Shown here in pieces: positions 1-5,668 of a stretch of DNA of 7,640 nt. The notes under the pieces are model-generated. The model did no database searches. It was not told the origin of the DNA and worked only from the letters and a program-made list of their open reading frames with translations. Positions within the stretch are counted from its first letter, which is position 1. Every line of letters starts with the position of its first letter. The stretch covers positions 1 to 7,640 of the forward strand of contig CAYOJY010000046.1 of the NCBI GenBank assembly GCA_964404455.1, read 5' to 3'. The stretch is from CAKOSP01 sp964404455 (GTDB lineage Bacteria; Bacillota_I; Bacilli_A; RF39; UBA660). A program made the translations under genes and the position numbers.

Positions 1-223
1 CACTTAAATTGCCCATACCTTCGCCAAAGTTCTCCTGGCTTGCAACGATACTTATCGGTTTGCTTTCCACAAAATATAATTTATCTGTTGTTTTTGATTC
101 TATATTAATATTCGTACTTGATCCGGCGCCAAAATTGGCAATAAAATATGCAAAAGTTACTCCTAAAGATGTTAAAAGGATTGCAGTTACAGCTATGATG
201 CTATATATTTTTTTATTAGTCAT
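1..223 (-). CDS. Secreted/surface protein with SipW-type signal peptide, N-terminal fragment (runs off left edge)
   Basis: An open reading frame begins with ATG at 223 and stays open to the window edge, giving 74 residues and no stop. It starts MTNKKIYSIIAVTAILLTSL and continues GVTFAYFIANFGAG, then a Ser/Thr/Asn-rich stretch (about residues 35-48) ending near EGMGNLS. Two lysines, a hydrophobic core (residues 6-27) and a G-V-T-F-A-Y-F motif match the signal peptides cleaved by SipW-like signal peptidases in TasA/camelysin-type and other surface proteins of Firmicutes. The mature start looks like a beta-rich exported domain. An AGGAAGAAGG ribosome binding site lies 6 nt before the ATG, with a good promoter upstream (247-275). 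It diverges from the small RHH gene at 334 and probably shares its operator. The mature function is unknown because the rest of the gene is missing. Confidence in a real exported protein is high; the exact family is inference from the signal-peptide motif. Confidence 0.8.
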   Translation of the reverse strand, partial: MTNKKIYSIIAVTAILLTSLGVTFAYFIANFGAGSSTNINIESKTTDKLYFVESKPISIVASQENFGEGMGNLS

Positions 224-246
224 TTTTAACCTTCTTCCTATTATAA

Positions 247-275
247 ATAATATCATTTTTTTTAAAATGTTGCAA
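247..275 (-). promoter_or_regulatory. Sigma-A promoter for the secreted-protein gene
   Basis: On the minus strand a -35 box TTGCAA (275-270, 4/6 to consensus) is followed after exactly 17 nt by the -10 box TATTAT (252-247, 5/6). A TGA just before it makes an extended -10. Transcription would begin near 240, giving a leader of about 17 nt that contains the ribosome binding site. The -35 box touches the 20-bp palindrome at 274-293. Confidence 0.65.
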
Positions 276-293
276 TACATTTTGAAATGTATT
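274..293. promoter_or_regulatory. Palindromic operator between divergent promoters
   Basis: A perfect inverted repeat with 9-bp arms, AATACATTT (274-282) and AAATGTATT (285-293), and a 2-bp centre. A third half-site AAATGT lies at 265-270. The palindrome covers the whole plus-strand -35 box (282-287) and the edge of the minus-strand -35 box (270-275), so a bound protein could block both promoters. RHH proteins (Arc, MetJ, CopG, ParD) commonly bind short inverted repeats in their own promoters, and the RHH gene starts 41 bp away. The palindrome and its position are seen; the binding protein is inferred. Confidence 0.6.
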
Positions 294-310
294 AAAGTAT
301 TATTTGTAAT
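282..310 (+). promoter_or_regulatory. Sigma-A promoter for the RHH gene
   Basis: The -35 box TTGAAA (282-287, 5/6) and the -10 box TGTAAT (305-310, 5/6) are separated by 17 nt. Transcription would start near 317, just ahead of the GGAGG ribosome binding site at 322-326. The -35 box is buried in the right half of the 274-293 palindrome, which suggests repression by a bound regulator. Confidence 0.65.
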
Positions 311-333
311 ACGATATTATTGGAGGAATTATT

Positions 334-504
334 ATGGCATTAAAAATAAATAATAATAATCCAAATAAAACAATTAGATTTCCAATACCTTTAATTAATA
401 GTATTGAAGATAAAATTAAAAATAAAGATATTTCATTTTCAAAATTTGTAATTTAAGCTTGTGAATATGCATTAAAAAACATGGAAGAGGAGCATAAGAA
501 ATAA
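334..504 (+). pseudogene. Small ribbon-helix-helix DNA-binding protein interrupted by an in-frame TAA
   Basis: ATG at 334 follows a strong GGAGG (322-326) by 7 nt. The frame encodes MALKINNNNPNKTIRFPIPL and on to SFSKFVI (40 residues), then TAA at 454-456. The same frame continues ACEYALKNMEEEHKK to a TAA at 502-504. The 55 sense codons plus the interrupting codon make the usual size of an Arc/CopG-type RHH protein. KTIRFPI is the DNA-contacting beta strand, PLINSIEDKIKN the first helix, and SFSKFVI-x-ACEYALKNME the second helix. The stop falls inside that second helix, where relatives often carry a glutamine (FVIQA); CAA to TAA is a single change. Without the second half the protein should not form the RHH dimer. 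It could be a recent pseudogene, a strain or assembly variant, or read through at low level. It is too short for most gene callers. It is convergent with proS, and the shared terminator begins right after its final stop. Confidence 0.7.
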
Positions 505-528
505 AAATCGATGAATTATCATCGATTT
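495..528 (-). terminator. Terminator of the nusB-xseA-xseB-proS operon (possibly bidirectional)
   Basis: A perfect 10-bp stem, AAATCGATGA (505-514) and TCATCGATTT (519-528), with a 4-nt loop. Read on the minus strand it is followed by a T-rich run (TT-A-TTT, 504-499, after three stem Ts). The stem begins within the proS stop codon (527-529). On the plus strand it begins directly after the RHH frame's last stop (502-504) but is followed by a weaker T run. It therefore probably ends both converging transcripts, more efficiently proS. Confidence 0.7.
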
Positions 529-1936
529 AATATTGCTTACCAAAATATATTTTATGTTTAGATTTTTTGCCACATACAATGCAGGGTGCATCTGTTATTT
601 CATTTTCAATAATACATCTTGATTTAAGAGAAGTATCGTCTTTTATTTGTGTTTCGCATTCTACATCGCCACACCAATTAATTTTAATAAAACCTGGCTT
701 ATTATTGGCAATTTTTTTAAATTCTTCATAATCATTTGATTGATAAAGCATCGAATCTCTTCGTTTAGTTGCTTTTTGATACATATTATCTTGAATATCA
801 TCTAATAAAGTTGTTATTTTATCAACACAATCATTTTTATTAATATTGATTTTTTCTAAGGTATCTCGACGAACTAAGGTTACTTCATTATTTTTTAAAT
901 TACGTTCCCCTATTTCAATTCTGATAGGATATCCTTTAACTTCAGCTTCAGCAAATTTAAAACCTGGAGTTTTTTCCGTTAAATCAATTTTATAAGTAAT
1001 TTTTTTCTCATTTAATTTTTCTTCTAATATTTTTAACTCATCTAAAACATTTCCTATCGGAATAATAATTACTTTAATCGGCGCTATTTTAGGCGGTAAT
1101 ACTAAACCATTATCATCTCCATGAGTCATAATAATTGACCCAATCATTCGAGTGGATGATCCCCAGCTAGTTTGATATGGGTTTTGAAGTTTATTATTTT
1201 TATCTAAAAATTCAATATTAAATGCTTTAGTAAAAATTTGACCAAAATAATGACTTGTTCCATTTTGTAAAGCTATCCCATCATACATCATAGCTTCTAC
1301 GGTATAAGTAATATCAGCTCCGGCAAATTTTTCTTTTTCAGTTTTACGACCGGTAATAACAGGCAATGCCAAATAGTTTTTTTGAAATTTTTCATAAACA
1401 TTTAACATTTTTAAAGTTTCTTCCATAGCAGCTTCTTTAGTCATATGCATGGTATGACCTTCCTGCCATAAAATTTCTCGACTTCTTAAAAATGGTCTTG
1501 TAGTTTTTTCCCAACGGACAATTGTGCACCATTGATTATATAATTTAGGTAAGTCACGATATGAATTAATTATTTTTTTATAATGTTCACAAAATAATAC
1601 TTCACTTGTTGGTCTTACACACATTCTTTCTTCTAATTTTTCCGAACCGCCATGAGTTATCCAAGCTACTTCAGGAGCAAAACCTTTAACATGATTTTTT
1701 TCAATGTTTAATAATGATTCAGGAATAAACATTGGCATCTGAACATTTTCATGACCCGTTTCTTTAAACATATGATCTAAAACTTTTTGAATTTCTTCCC
1801 ATATTGCATAGCCATAAGGTCTTAAAATAACTGAGCCTTTAACTGAGGAATAATCAATTAAATCAGCTTCTAATACAACATCTGTATACCAAGCAGCAAA
1901 ATTAACATCCCTGTTTGTTATATTTTTATTTTTCAT
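527..1936 (-). CDS. proS: Prolyl-tRNA synthetase, short archaeal/eukaryotic-type (class IIa)
   Basis: Charges tRNA(Pro) with proline in the cytoplasm. The product of 469 residues has the layout of the short ProRS form. It has a class II catalytic core with motif 1 near residues 40-75, the PTSE loop (109-112), motif 2 containing RWEKTTRPFLRSREILWQEG (141-160), and motif 3 containing GSSTRMIGS (259-267). An anticodon-binding domain follows at about 285-390, then a C-terminal zinc-binding domain with cysteines near 422, 427, 452 and 455, ending in an aromatic Tyr. The large inserted editing domain of the usual bacterial ProRS is absent, as is normal for this type. I chose ATG at 1936: AAGGCGG (1949-1943) sits 6 nt upstream, and the start follows the xseB stop by 1 nt. 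A longer frame starts with GTG at 1957, but it would place that Shine-Dalgarno inside the gene. Last gene of the nusB operon. Function is secure; the start is likely. Confidence 0.95.
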   Translation of the reverse strand: MKNKNITNRDVNFAAWYTDVVLEADLIDYSSVKGSVILRPYGYAIWEEIQKVLDHMFKETGHENVQMPMFIPESLLNIEKNHVKGFAPEVAWITHGGSEKLEERMCVRPTSEVLFCEHYKKIINSYRDLPKLYNQWCTIVRWEKTTRPFLRSREILWQEGHTMHMTKEAAMEETLKMLNVYEKFQKNYLALPVITGRKTEKEKFAGADITYTVEAMMYDGIALQNGTSHYFGQIFTKAFNIEFLDKNNKLQNPYQTSWGSSTRMIGSIIMTHGDDNGLVLPPKIAPIKVIIIPIGNVLDELKILEEKLNEKKITYKIDLTEKTPGFKFAEAEVKGYPIRIEIGERNLKNNEVTLVRRDTLEKININKNDCVDKITTLLDDIQDNMYQKATKRRDSMLYQSNDYEEFKKIANNKPGFIKINWCGDVECETQIKDDTSLKSRCIIENEITDAPCIVCGKKSKHKIYFGKQY

Positions 1937-1937
1937 T

Positions 1938-2156
1938 TTATTCCGCCTTAAATTCACTTAAAACATTATCATCATTTAGTATTTGATTTACTTTTTCGGT
2001 CGCAACATTTATTTTATCACTGCAATATTTTGCTAGTTTCATGGCTTCTGTATATTTTTCAATAGCTTTATCTAGTTCGACATTACCACTTTCTAATTCC
2101 TTAACAATTTCTTCTAAATCGTTTAAAGCTTCTTCAAAACTTTTTTTAATTTCCAT
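1938..2156 (-). CDS. xseB: Exodeoxyribonuclease VII small subunit
   Basis: Small subunit of exonuclease VII, which degrades single-stranded DNA from both ends to short oligonucleotides; several XseB copies assemble on one XseA. The 72 residues fit the family length. It shows the typical helical pair: KSFEEALNDLEEIVKELESG at residues 5-24, then the N-V-E-L-D-K-A-I-E-K-Y-T-E-A-M-K-L stretch and a C-terminal helix to about 60. The ATG at 2156 overlaps the end of xseA by 11 nt and is preceded by AAAGGAG in the xseA tail. This overlap suggests translational coupling, which helps to make many small subunits per large one. The gene stops 1 nt before proS. Confidence 0.95.
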   Translation of the reverse strand: MEIKKSFEEALNDLEEIVKELESGNVELDKAIEKYTEAMKLAKYCSDKINVATEKVNQILNDDNVLSEFKAE

Positions 2157-3417
2157 TTTTAATCTCCTTTACCAAAGCAGTAACACTGCCTTTTTTAAAT
2201 TTTATTTCTAACAAATCTTTTATTTTTACTTCTTTACTACTTTTAATTATTTTATCTTTAACTTTAACAACAGAATATCCTTTTTCCAATATTTCTAAGG
2301 GATTTAAATTTTTTAAATTCGCCAAGATAATATTAATTTGATTTTGAAAATTATCTATCATAATTTGCGGAGTTTTTAAAATATGGGATAATTTGATTTT
2401 ATCTAATCGATTTTTTTGAATTTCAATTATTCCTTTAATATTTTTTTCACCATTTAGAATCAAAGTATCCAATTTTTGCATTTTAATTTCATACATTGTT
2501 AATGGGTTTTTTAAAAGATAATTTGATTTTACACTTCTTAACTTGATAAATTTAGTATTAATCATATTTTTAATATTTTTATTTAACCTTATTTTAAAAT
2601 GATTAATAATATTTAATGTATCAATTACCGTTGGAACAGCCATCTCCGCTGCTCCCGTTGGCGTGGGAGCTCGTAAATCTGCGACATAATCAGCAATTGT
2701 AAAATCTATTTCATGACCAACAGCGCTTATTATGGGAGTATTAGCTTCATAAATTGCTCTAGCTACTATTTCTTCATTAAATGCCCATAAATCTTCAATG
2801 GAACCGCCTCCTCGACCTAAAATAATAGTATCTAAATTATAATTATCAGCCTTTATTATTTGATTAACAATATTAGGGGCGGCATCTTTGCCTTGAACCA
2901 ACGTGGGAAATAAAATTATTTCTACCGAACGATTTCTTCTTTTAATTGTACTAATAATATCTTTAACAGCAGCACCCGTTGAGGCCGTTATTATACCTAT
3001 TTTTTCAGGATATTTGGGAATATTTTTCTTTTTTTCTAAGCTGAATAAGCCTTCTTCAGCAAGCTTTTTCTTTAATTTTTCATATTCAATATATAAATTA
3101 CCAATTCCATCAAGCTCTAATTTACTGACATAAACTTGATAACTTCCCTGAGTGGGATAAGCAGATACTCGACAAATAATTAAAACATTCATTCCATCTT
3201 CAGGATTAAATAAAACATTTTGATTATCTTTAGCAAACATCACTGCGTTAATTTTAGATGTTTCATCTTTTAAAGTAAAATACCAGTGACCCGTTGGATG
3301 TTTTTTTAAATTTGATATTTCGCCTTTTAATAAAACATACGTTAAAAAACCATCTTTTTCCAAAAGAGATTTAATATAGTTATTTAAATTTGTAACCGTT
3401 ATATATTCTCGATTCAT
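2146..3417 (-). CDS. xseA: Exodeoxyribonuclease VII large subunit
   Basis: Catalytic subunit of exonuclease VII, acting in DNA repair and single-strand processing. The length of 423 residues is normal. An N-terminal OB-fold single-strand-binding domain (about 1-100) contains GEISNLKKHPTGHWYFTLKD at 32-51. The catalytic domain (about 138-262) has IGIITASTGAAVKDI (140-154), the GRGGGSIEDLWAFNEE block (201-216) and VGHEIDFTIADYVADLRAPT (233-252), with the conserved Asp and His residues present. A long helical region for XseB binding follows (about 265-370), then the C-terminal L-x-P-L-x-x-L-x-x-G-Y-S motif (371-382). ATG at 3417 comes 3 nt after the nusB stop, with AGAAGG inside the end of nusB as ribosome binding site. 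No key residue is missing. Confidence 0.96.
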   Translation of the reverse strand: MNREYITVTNLNNYIKSLLEKDGFLTYVLLKGEISNLKKHPTGHWYFTLKDETSKINAVMFAKDNQNVLFNPEDGMNVLIICRVSAYPTQGSYQVYVSKLELDGIGNLYIEYEKLKKKLAEEGLFSLEKKKNIPKYPEKIGIITASTGAAVKDIISTIKRRNRSVEIILFPTLVQGKDAAPNIVNQIIKADNYNLDTIILGRGGGSIEDLWAFNEEIVARAIYEANTPIISAVGHEIDFTIADYVADLRAPTPTGAAEMAVPTVIDTLNIINHFKIRLNKNIKNMINTKFIKLRSVKSNYLLKNPLTMYEIKMQKLDTLILNGEKNIKGIIEIQKNRLDKIKLSHILKTPQIMIDNFQNQINIILANLKNLNPLEILEKGYSVVKVKDKIIKSSKEVKIKDLLEIKFKKGSVTALVKEIKNGN

Positions 3418-3420
3418 AAT

Positions 3421-3813
3421 TTAACCTTCTTTAATAATTTTATCTAATGTTGCATTAATAATTTTGCGAACTGATTCATCACTATATTTTTTAGCTAATT
3501 CAATAGCTTCATTAATAGCCACAATTTCTGGAGTGTCCATATATTTTAATTCATATATCGCTATTCGCATAATCGATGCTCCAGTTTTATCTATTCGATC
3601 AATTGTCCAGCCTTCCATAAATTCATTAGCCATTTTGTCAATAATTGATTGATTCATTATTACACCACAAACAATTTCGTTAACAAATTTATTTTCAATC
3701 GGCAAGTTTTCTTTAATAATACTGTTAATATCATAATCAATTTTTCTTTCTTCACAAATATTTAACTGATATAAAATAGCCATGCATTTTTCTCTAAGTT
3801 CGCTTCTAGTCAT
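3421..3813 (-). CDS. nusB: Transcription antitermination factor NusB
   Basis: Binds boxA RNA with S10 (NusE) and supports antitermination and rRNA transcription. The 130 residues are typical, all-helical and without a signal peptide. The N-terminal S-E-L-R-E-K-C-M-A-I-L-Y-Q (4-16) matches the family arginine-rich start of helix 1. The C-terminal half has W-T-I-D-R-I (69-74), I-M-R-I-A-I-Y-E-L (81-89), and P-E-I-V-A-I-N-E-A-I-E-L-A-K-K-Y (95-110), with the final I-I-N-A-T-L-D-K-I (118-126) in place of the more usual FINGVLDK. ATG at 3813 follows GAGGTG (within 3825-3818) by 4 nt. First gene of the operon; nusB-xseA-xseB is a common order in Firmicutes. Confidence 0.95.
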   Translation of the reverse strand: MTRSELREKCMAILYQLNICEERKIDYDINSIIKENLPIENKFVNEIVCGVIMNQSIIDKMANEFMEGWTIDRIDKTGASIMRIAIYELKYMDTPEIVAINEAIELAKKYSDESVRKIINATLDKIIKEG

Positions 3814-3830
3814 AAGACACCTCTTAATAA

Positions 3831-3855
3831 ATTATATCATAAAATCCTAAAATAA
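3831..3855 (-). promoter_or_regulatory. Extended -10 promoter for the nusB-xseA-xseB-proS operon
   Basis: On the minus strand a perfect -10 box TATAAT (3836-3831) is preceded by TGA, an extended -10. The -35 region is poor (AAGACT-like, about 18 nt upstream). Transcription would start near 3824, leaving a leader of only about 11 nt that just contains the Shine-Dalgarno. Such a short leader means a second, more distal promoter cannot be excluded. No T-box or riboswitch is visible ahead of the operon. Confidence 0.5.
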
Positions 3856-3970
3856 GTCTTAAATAAAACTAAAAATTCATCCGTAATGTAAGGATTATTC
3901 CAATGTGCCTATTCTTCCTATCTTTTTAGGGTTGCTTGAGCCAATGCAAGGTAAGTGTGGCAATTTAGGA

Positions 3971-3995
3971 AAAAAATTTGTTTATACACAAATTT
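3971..3995 (-). terminator. Weak AT-rich hairpin, terminator-like
   Basis: Inverted repeat AAATTTGT (3974-3981) and ACAAATTT (3988-3995) with a 6-nt loop. Read on the minus strand the stem runs into seven consecutive Ts. Only two G-C pairs support it, so termination would be weak. It lies about 40 nt downstream of the promoter-like site at 4034-4062. Confidence 0.35.
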
Positions 3996-4033
3996 ACTTT
4001 CGATAAATCGCTTCAACTTCTACTTTTATATTC

Positions 4034-4062
4034 ATTATATCACTTAAACAGTTTAATTTCCA
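4034..4062 (-). promoter_or_regulatory. Promoter-like sequence inside the gene-poor region
   Basis: On the minus strand TGGAAA (4062-4057, 4/6 to the -35 consensus) is followed after 17 nt by a perfect TATAAT (4039-4034) with an extended TGA. Transcription would start near 4027. No intact gene follows; the hairpin at 3974-3995 lies immediately downstream. In this AT-rich DNA such a match may occur by chance. Confidence 0.4.
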
Positions 4063-4242
4063 TTCGAATCAATTTTATCTTCAGACACCACTTCCTCTTT
4101 CCAATTTAAGTAATCTTCTATAATTGTATTTTGTTTATATAGTATTTTAAATAAAGCAATAACCATCTCCCGAGTTTAAAATTCCCTTTGTTTGTGTATT
4201 TGTTAATCTAAAAGCGGGTCCTTTTTCAATTAACAAATACAT
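4053..4242 (-). pseudogene. Frameshifted small ORF of unknown function (remnant)
   Basis: A frame from ATG at 4242 encodes MYLLIEKGPAFRLTNTQTKG then ILN, and soon drifts to a stop at 4147. From 4172 the neighbouring frame continues plausibly as REMVIALFKILYKQNTIIED then YLNWKEEVVSEDKIDSNGN, stopping at 4053. Joining them near 4173 gives one polypeptide of about 63 residues, so a 1-nt insertion (or 2-nt deletion) in the AACTCGGGAG stretch is likely. The tail, with a short helix ending in an E-D-Y-L-type turn and a second charged helix, vaguely resembles small SHOCT-like proteins found beside recombinases in integrative elements. That comparison is from memory and weak. No Shine-Dalgarno is obvious. 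Confidence 0.35.
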
Positions 4243-4331
4243 GAATCTTAGAAAATTTCATTTTAATTAAATTATTATTGCATCCATAGATTAAGAATAT
4301 CAGTTTTCTATTCATAATTTTTATAGTATAT

Positions 4332-4357
4332 AAAAAAACGCACCCCTAAGGATACGC
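4332..4357 (-). terminator. Rho-independent terminator of the ATPase gene
   Basis: On the minus strand GCGTATCC (4357-4350) pairs with GGGTGCGT (4345-4338) around a TTAG loop: 8 pairs, three of them G-U wobbles in RNA. A run of seven Ts follows (4338-4332). It lies about 30 nt past the ATPase stop codon and is the most GC-rich spot in the area. Confidence 0.75.
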
Positions 4358-4388
4358 ATTATATTTGATTTACAAATCGATTTTTAAA

Positions 4389-5591
4389 TTATTCTTTACC
4401 TAATAACCAATCTAATACATTTATTTGTTTTATTCCGTTATGGGAAACTTTTGGAACAATATCCATAGTTAATAAATATTTTGGATTATGATCTTTTATA
4501 GAATCTAAAGGCTTTAATTCTCTTTCTAGTGTTTCCTCTTCAATAGCTGTGTACGCTACTTGATAGTATTCTGTACCATTATCGCCAATAGCGATAAAAT
4601 CCACTTCTACATCATCAATTTTACCAATATAGATTTCATAACCACGCCTTTTTAATTCTAAATAGACTATATTTTCTAATATATGACCAAAATCCACTTT
4701 TTTATCGCCAAGTAAATATTGTCTAAAGCCAAGATCAGAAACATAATACTTATGGCCTGACCCTAAATATTGTTTTCCTTTTATATCATATCTTTCGACT
4801 TTATATATCATAAAGCTTTCTATTAAAGCACTTAAATAATTTTCTACTGTATGAACAGACATTTTTCTGCCTTTAGATGTTGCAGTATTTGCTATGTTAG
4901 TTGAAGAGGTAGTATTACCTATATTATCAAATATAAACCTTATTACACTATCAAGCATTGATACATCAGATATTTTTTTACGAGCAACTATATCTTTTAA
5001 AACTACCGAATTATAAACCCCATCTAAATATGCTTGTCTTTCTTTTTTGGTTTTTAATTCTAAAGTATAAGGCAATGAACTGTTAGTAATATAATTATTA
5101 TATTTTGTAGTTAAATCCGTATCTCCAACAGCTGATATATATTCTTTAAAAGACAAAGGCATCATTTTTACTTCTATGTATCTACCAGAAAGTAGTGTAG
5201 CAAGTTCCCCAGATAATAAATAAGCATTAGATCCTGTTATATATAAATCTACATTCTTTTTAACATATAAACTATCACAGGTTTTTTCAAATTCATGAAC
5301 TTTTTGAACTTCATCTAAAAATACATAATTCATTTTATCAGGATTTAATTTTTCATTAACTAAATCATATAATTGTTTAGATTCTGTTATATGGGCATAA
5401 TCGCCTTCTTCAAAATTTACCCCAATTATTTGTGATTTATCCACATCATTTTCTAATAAATACTCTTGATATAACTCAAACAAAGTTGATTTACCACATC
5501 TTCTTATACCACTAACAATTTTAATTAAATCTTTTTCTTTAAAAGTTATTAGCATATCCAAATATTCTGGTCTTTTTATCATATACATCAT
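4389..5591 (-). CDS. AAA_14 / DUF4143 family ATPase
   Basis: A P-loop ATPase of the widespread but functionally obscure AAA_14-DUF4143 family. The product of about 400 residues is the usual length. The N-terminal ATPase domain shows a Walker A GIRRCGKST (28-36), a Walker B YVFLDEVQ (89-96), a sensor-like TGSNAYLLSG (119-128) and the family SGRYIEVKMMPLSFKEY (135-151). After a helical linker the DUF4143 part (about 200-390) contains HILENIVYLELKRRGYEIYI (303-322), EVDFI (329-333) and YYQVAY (342-347), which recall a PD-(D/E)xK nuclease core but lack its lysine. Start: AAAGGA lies only 2 nt before ATG 5591, so ATG at 5588 (codon 2) or 5582 (codon 4) may be the real start. It is a solitary gene with its own promoter, palindrome and terminator, next to possible mobile-element debris, consistent with an accessory gene gained by transfer. 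No signal peptide. Family assignment is secure; the role is unknown. Confidence 0.92.
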   Translation of the reverse strand: MMYMIKRPEYLDMLITFKEKDLIKIVSGIRRCGKSTLFELYQEYLLENDVDKSQIIGVNFEEGDYAHITESKQLYDLVNEKLNPDKMNYVFLDEVQKVHEFEKTCDSLYVKKNVDLYITGSNAYLLSGELATLLSGRYIEVKMMPLSFKEYISAVGDTDLTTKYNNYITNSSLPYTLELKTKKERQAYLDGVYNSVVLKDIVARKKISDVSMLDSVIRFIFDNIGNTTSSTNIANTATSKGRKMSVHTVENYLSALIESFMIYKVERYDIKGKQYLGSGHKYYVSDLGFRQYLLGDKKVDFGHILENIVYLELKRRGYEIYIGKIDDVEVDFIAIGDNGTEYYQVAYTAIEEETLERELKPLDSIKDHNPKYLLTMDIVPKVSHNGIKQINVLDWLLGKE

Positions 5592-5611
5592 CTTCCTTTC
5601 TTATAGGATTA

Positions 5612-5640
5612 ATTATAATATAACAAATAATAAAAGTCAA
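5612..5640 (-). promoter_or_regulatory. Near-consensus sigma-A promoter of the ATPase gene
   Basis: On the minus strand TTGACT (5640-5635, 5/6) and a perfect TATAAT (5617-5612) are exactly 17 nt apart. Transcription would start near 5605, and AAAGGA follows just before the start codons at 5591-5580. The -35 box overlaps the inverted repeat at 5639-5668 by 2 bp. It is the best promoter match in the window. Confidence 0.8.
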
Positions 5641-5668
5641 GTTTTGTGCAGTGAGTTGCACAAAACTT
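5639..5668. repeat. Perfect 12-bp inverted repeat at the ATPase promoter, likely operator
   Basis: Arms AAGTTTTGTGCA (5639-5650) and TGCACAAAACTT (5657-5668) with a 6-bp centre GTGAGT. It sits directly upstream of, and overlaps by 2 bp, the -35 box of the ATPase promoter. A related half-site TTTTATGCA (5682-5690) differs by one base from TTTTGTGCA (5642-5650) and is exactly 40 bp away. Position and symmetry suggest a protein-binding site. As RNA read from upstream it could form a hairpin, but no clean T run follows. No regulator gene is adjacent. Confidence 0.6.

Larger units (their letters stand above)
3837..4331. other. Gene-poor region with short decayed ORF fragments
   Basis: About 500 bp between the nusB promoter and the ATPase terminator contain no intact gene in either strand. 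On the minus strand three short coherent peptides follow one another: a frameshifted pair (4242-4053), MNIKVEVEAIYRK (4035-3994) and a 26-residue frame ending K-K-I-G-R-I-G-T-L-E (stop near 3895). None is a complete recognisable protein. The stretch at about 3895-3965 is noticeably richer in G and C than its surroundings. I read it as the residue of an eroded accessory or mobile segment, with low certainty about its origin. Confidence 0.4.

Noticed and set aside
9..353. A 114-codon plus-strand frame with hydrophobic stretches
   Set aside because: It is the antisense of the signal-peptide gene at 1-223 and runs across both promoters and the operator. It has no ribosome binding site, and its hydrophobicity mirrors the other strand.
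334..504. Reassigned TAA codon explaining the RHH gene
   Set aside because: All other complete genes in the window end with TAA at the expected C-terminus, so TAA is a normal stop here.
2903..3133. A 76-codon plus-strand frame
   Set aside because: It lies wholly inside the catalytic region of xseA, which is fully conserved on the minus strand.
3464..3652. A 62-codon plus-strand frame
   Set aside because: It is antisense to the conserved C-terminal half of nusB, with no start signals.
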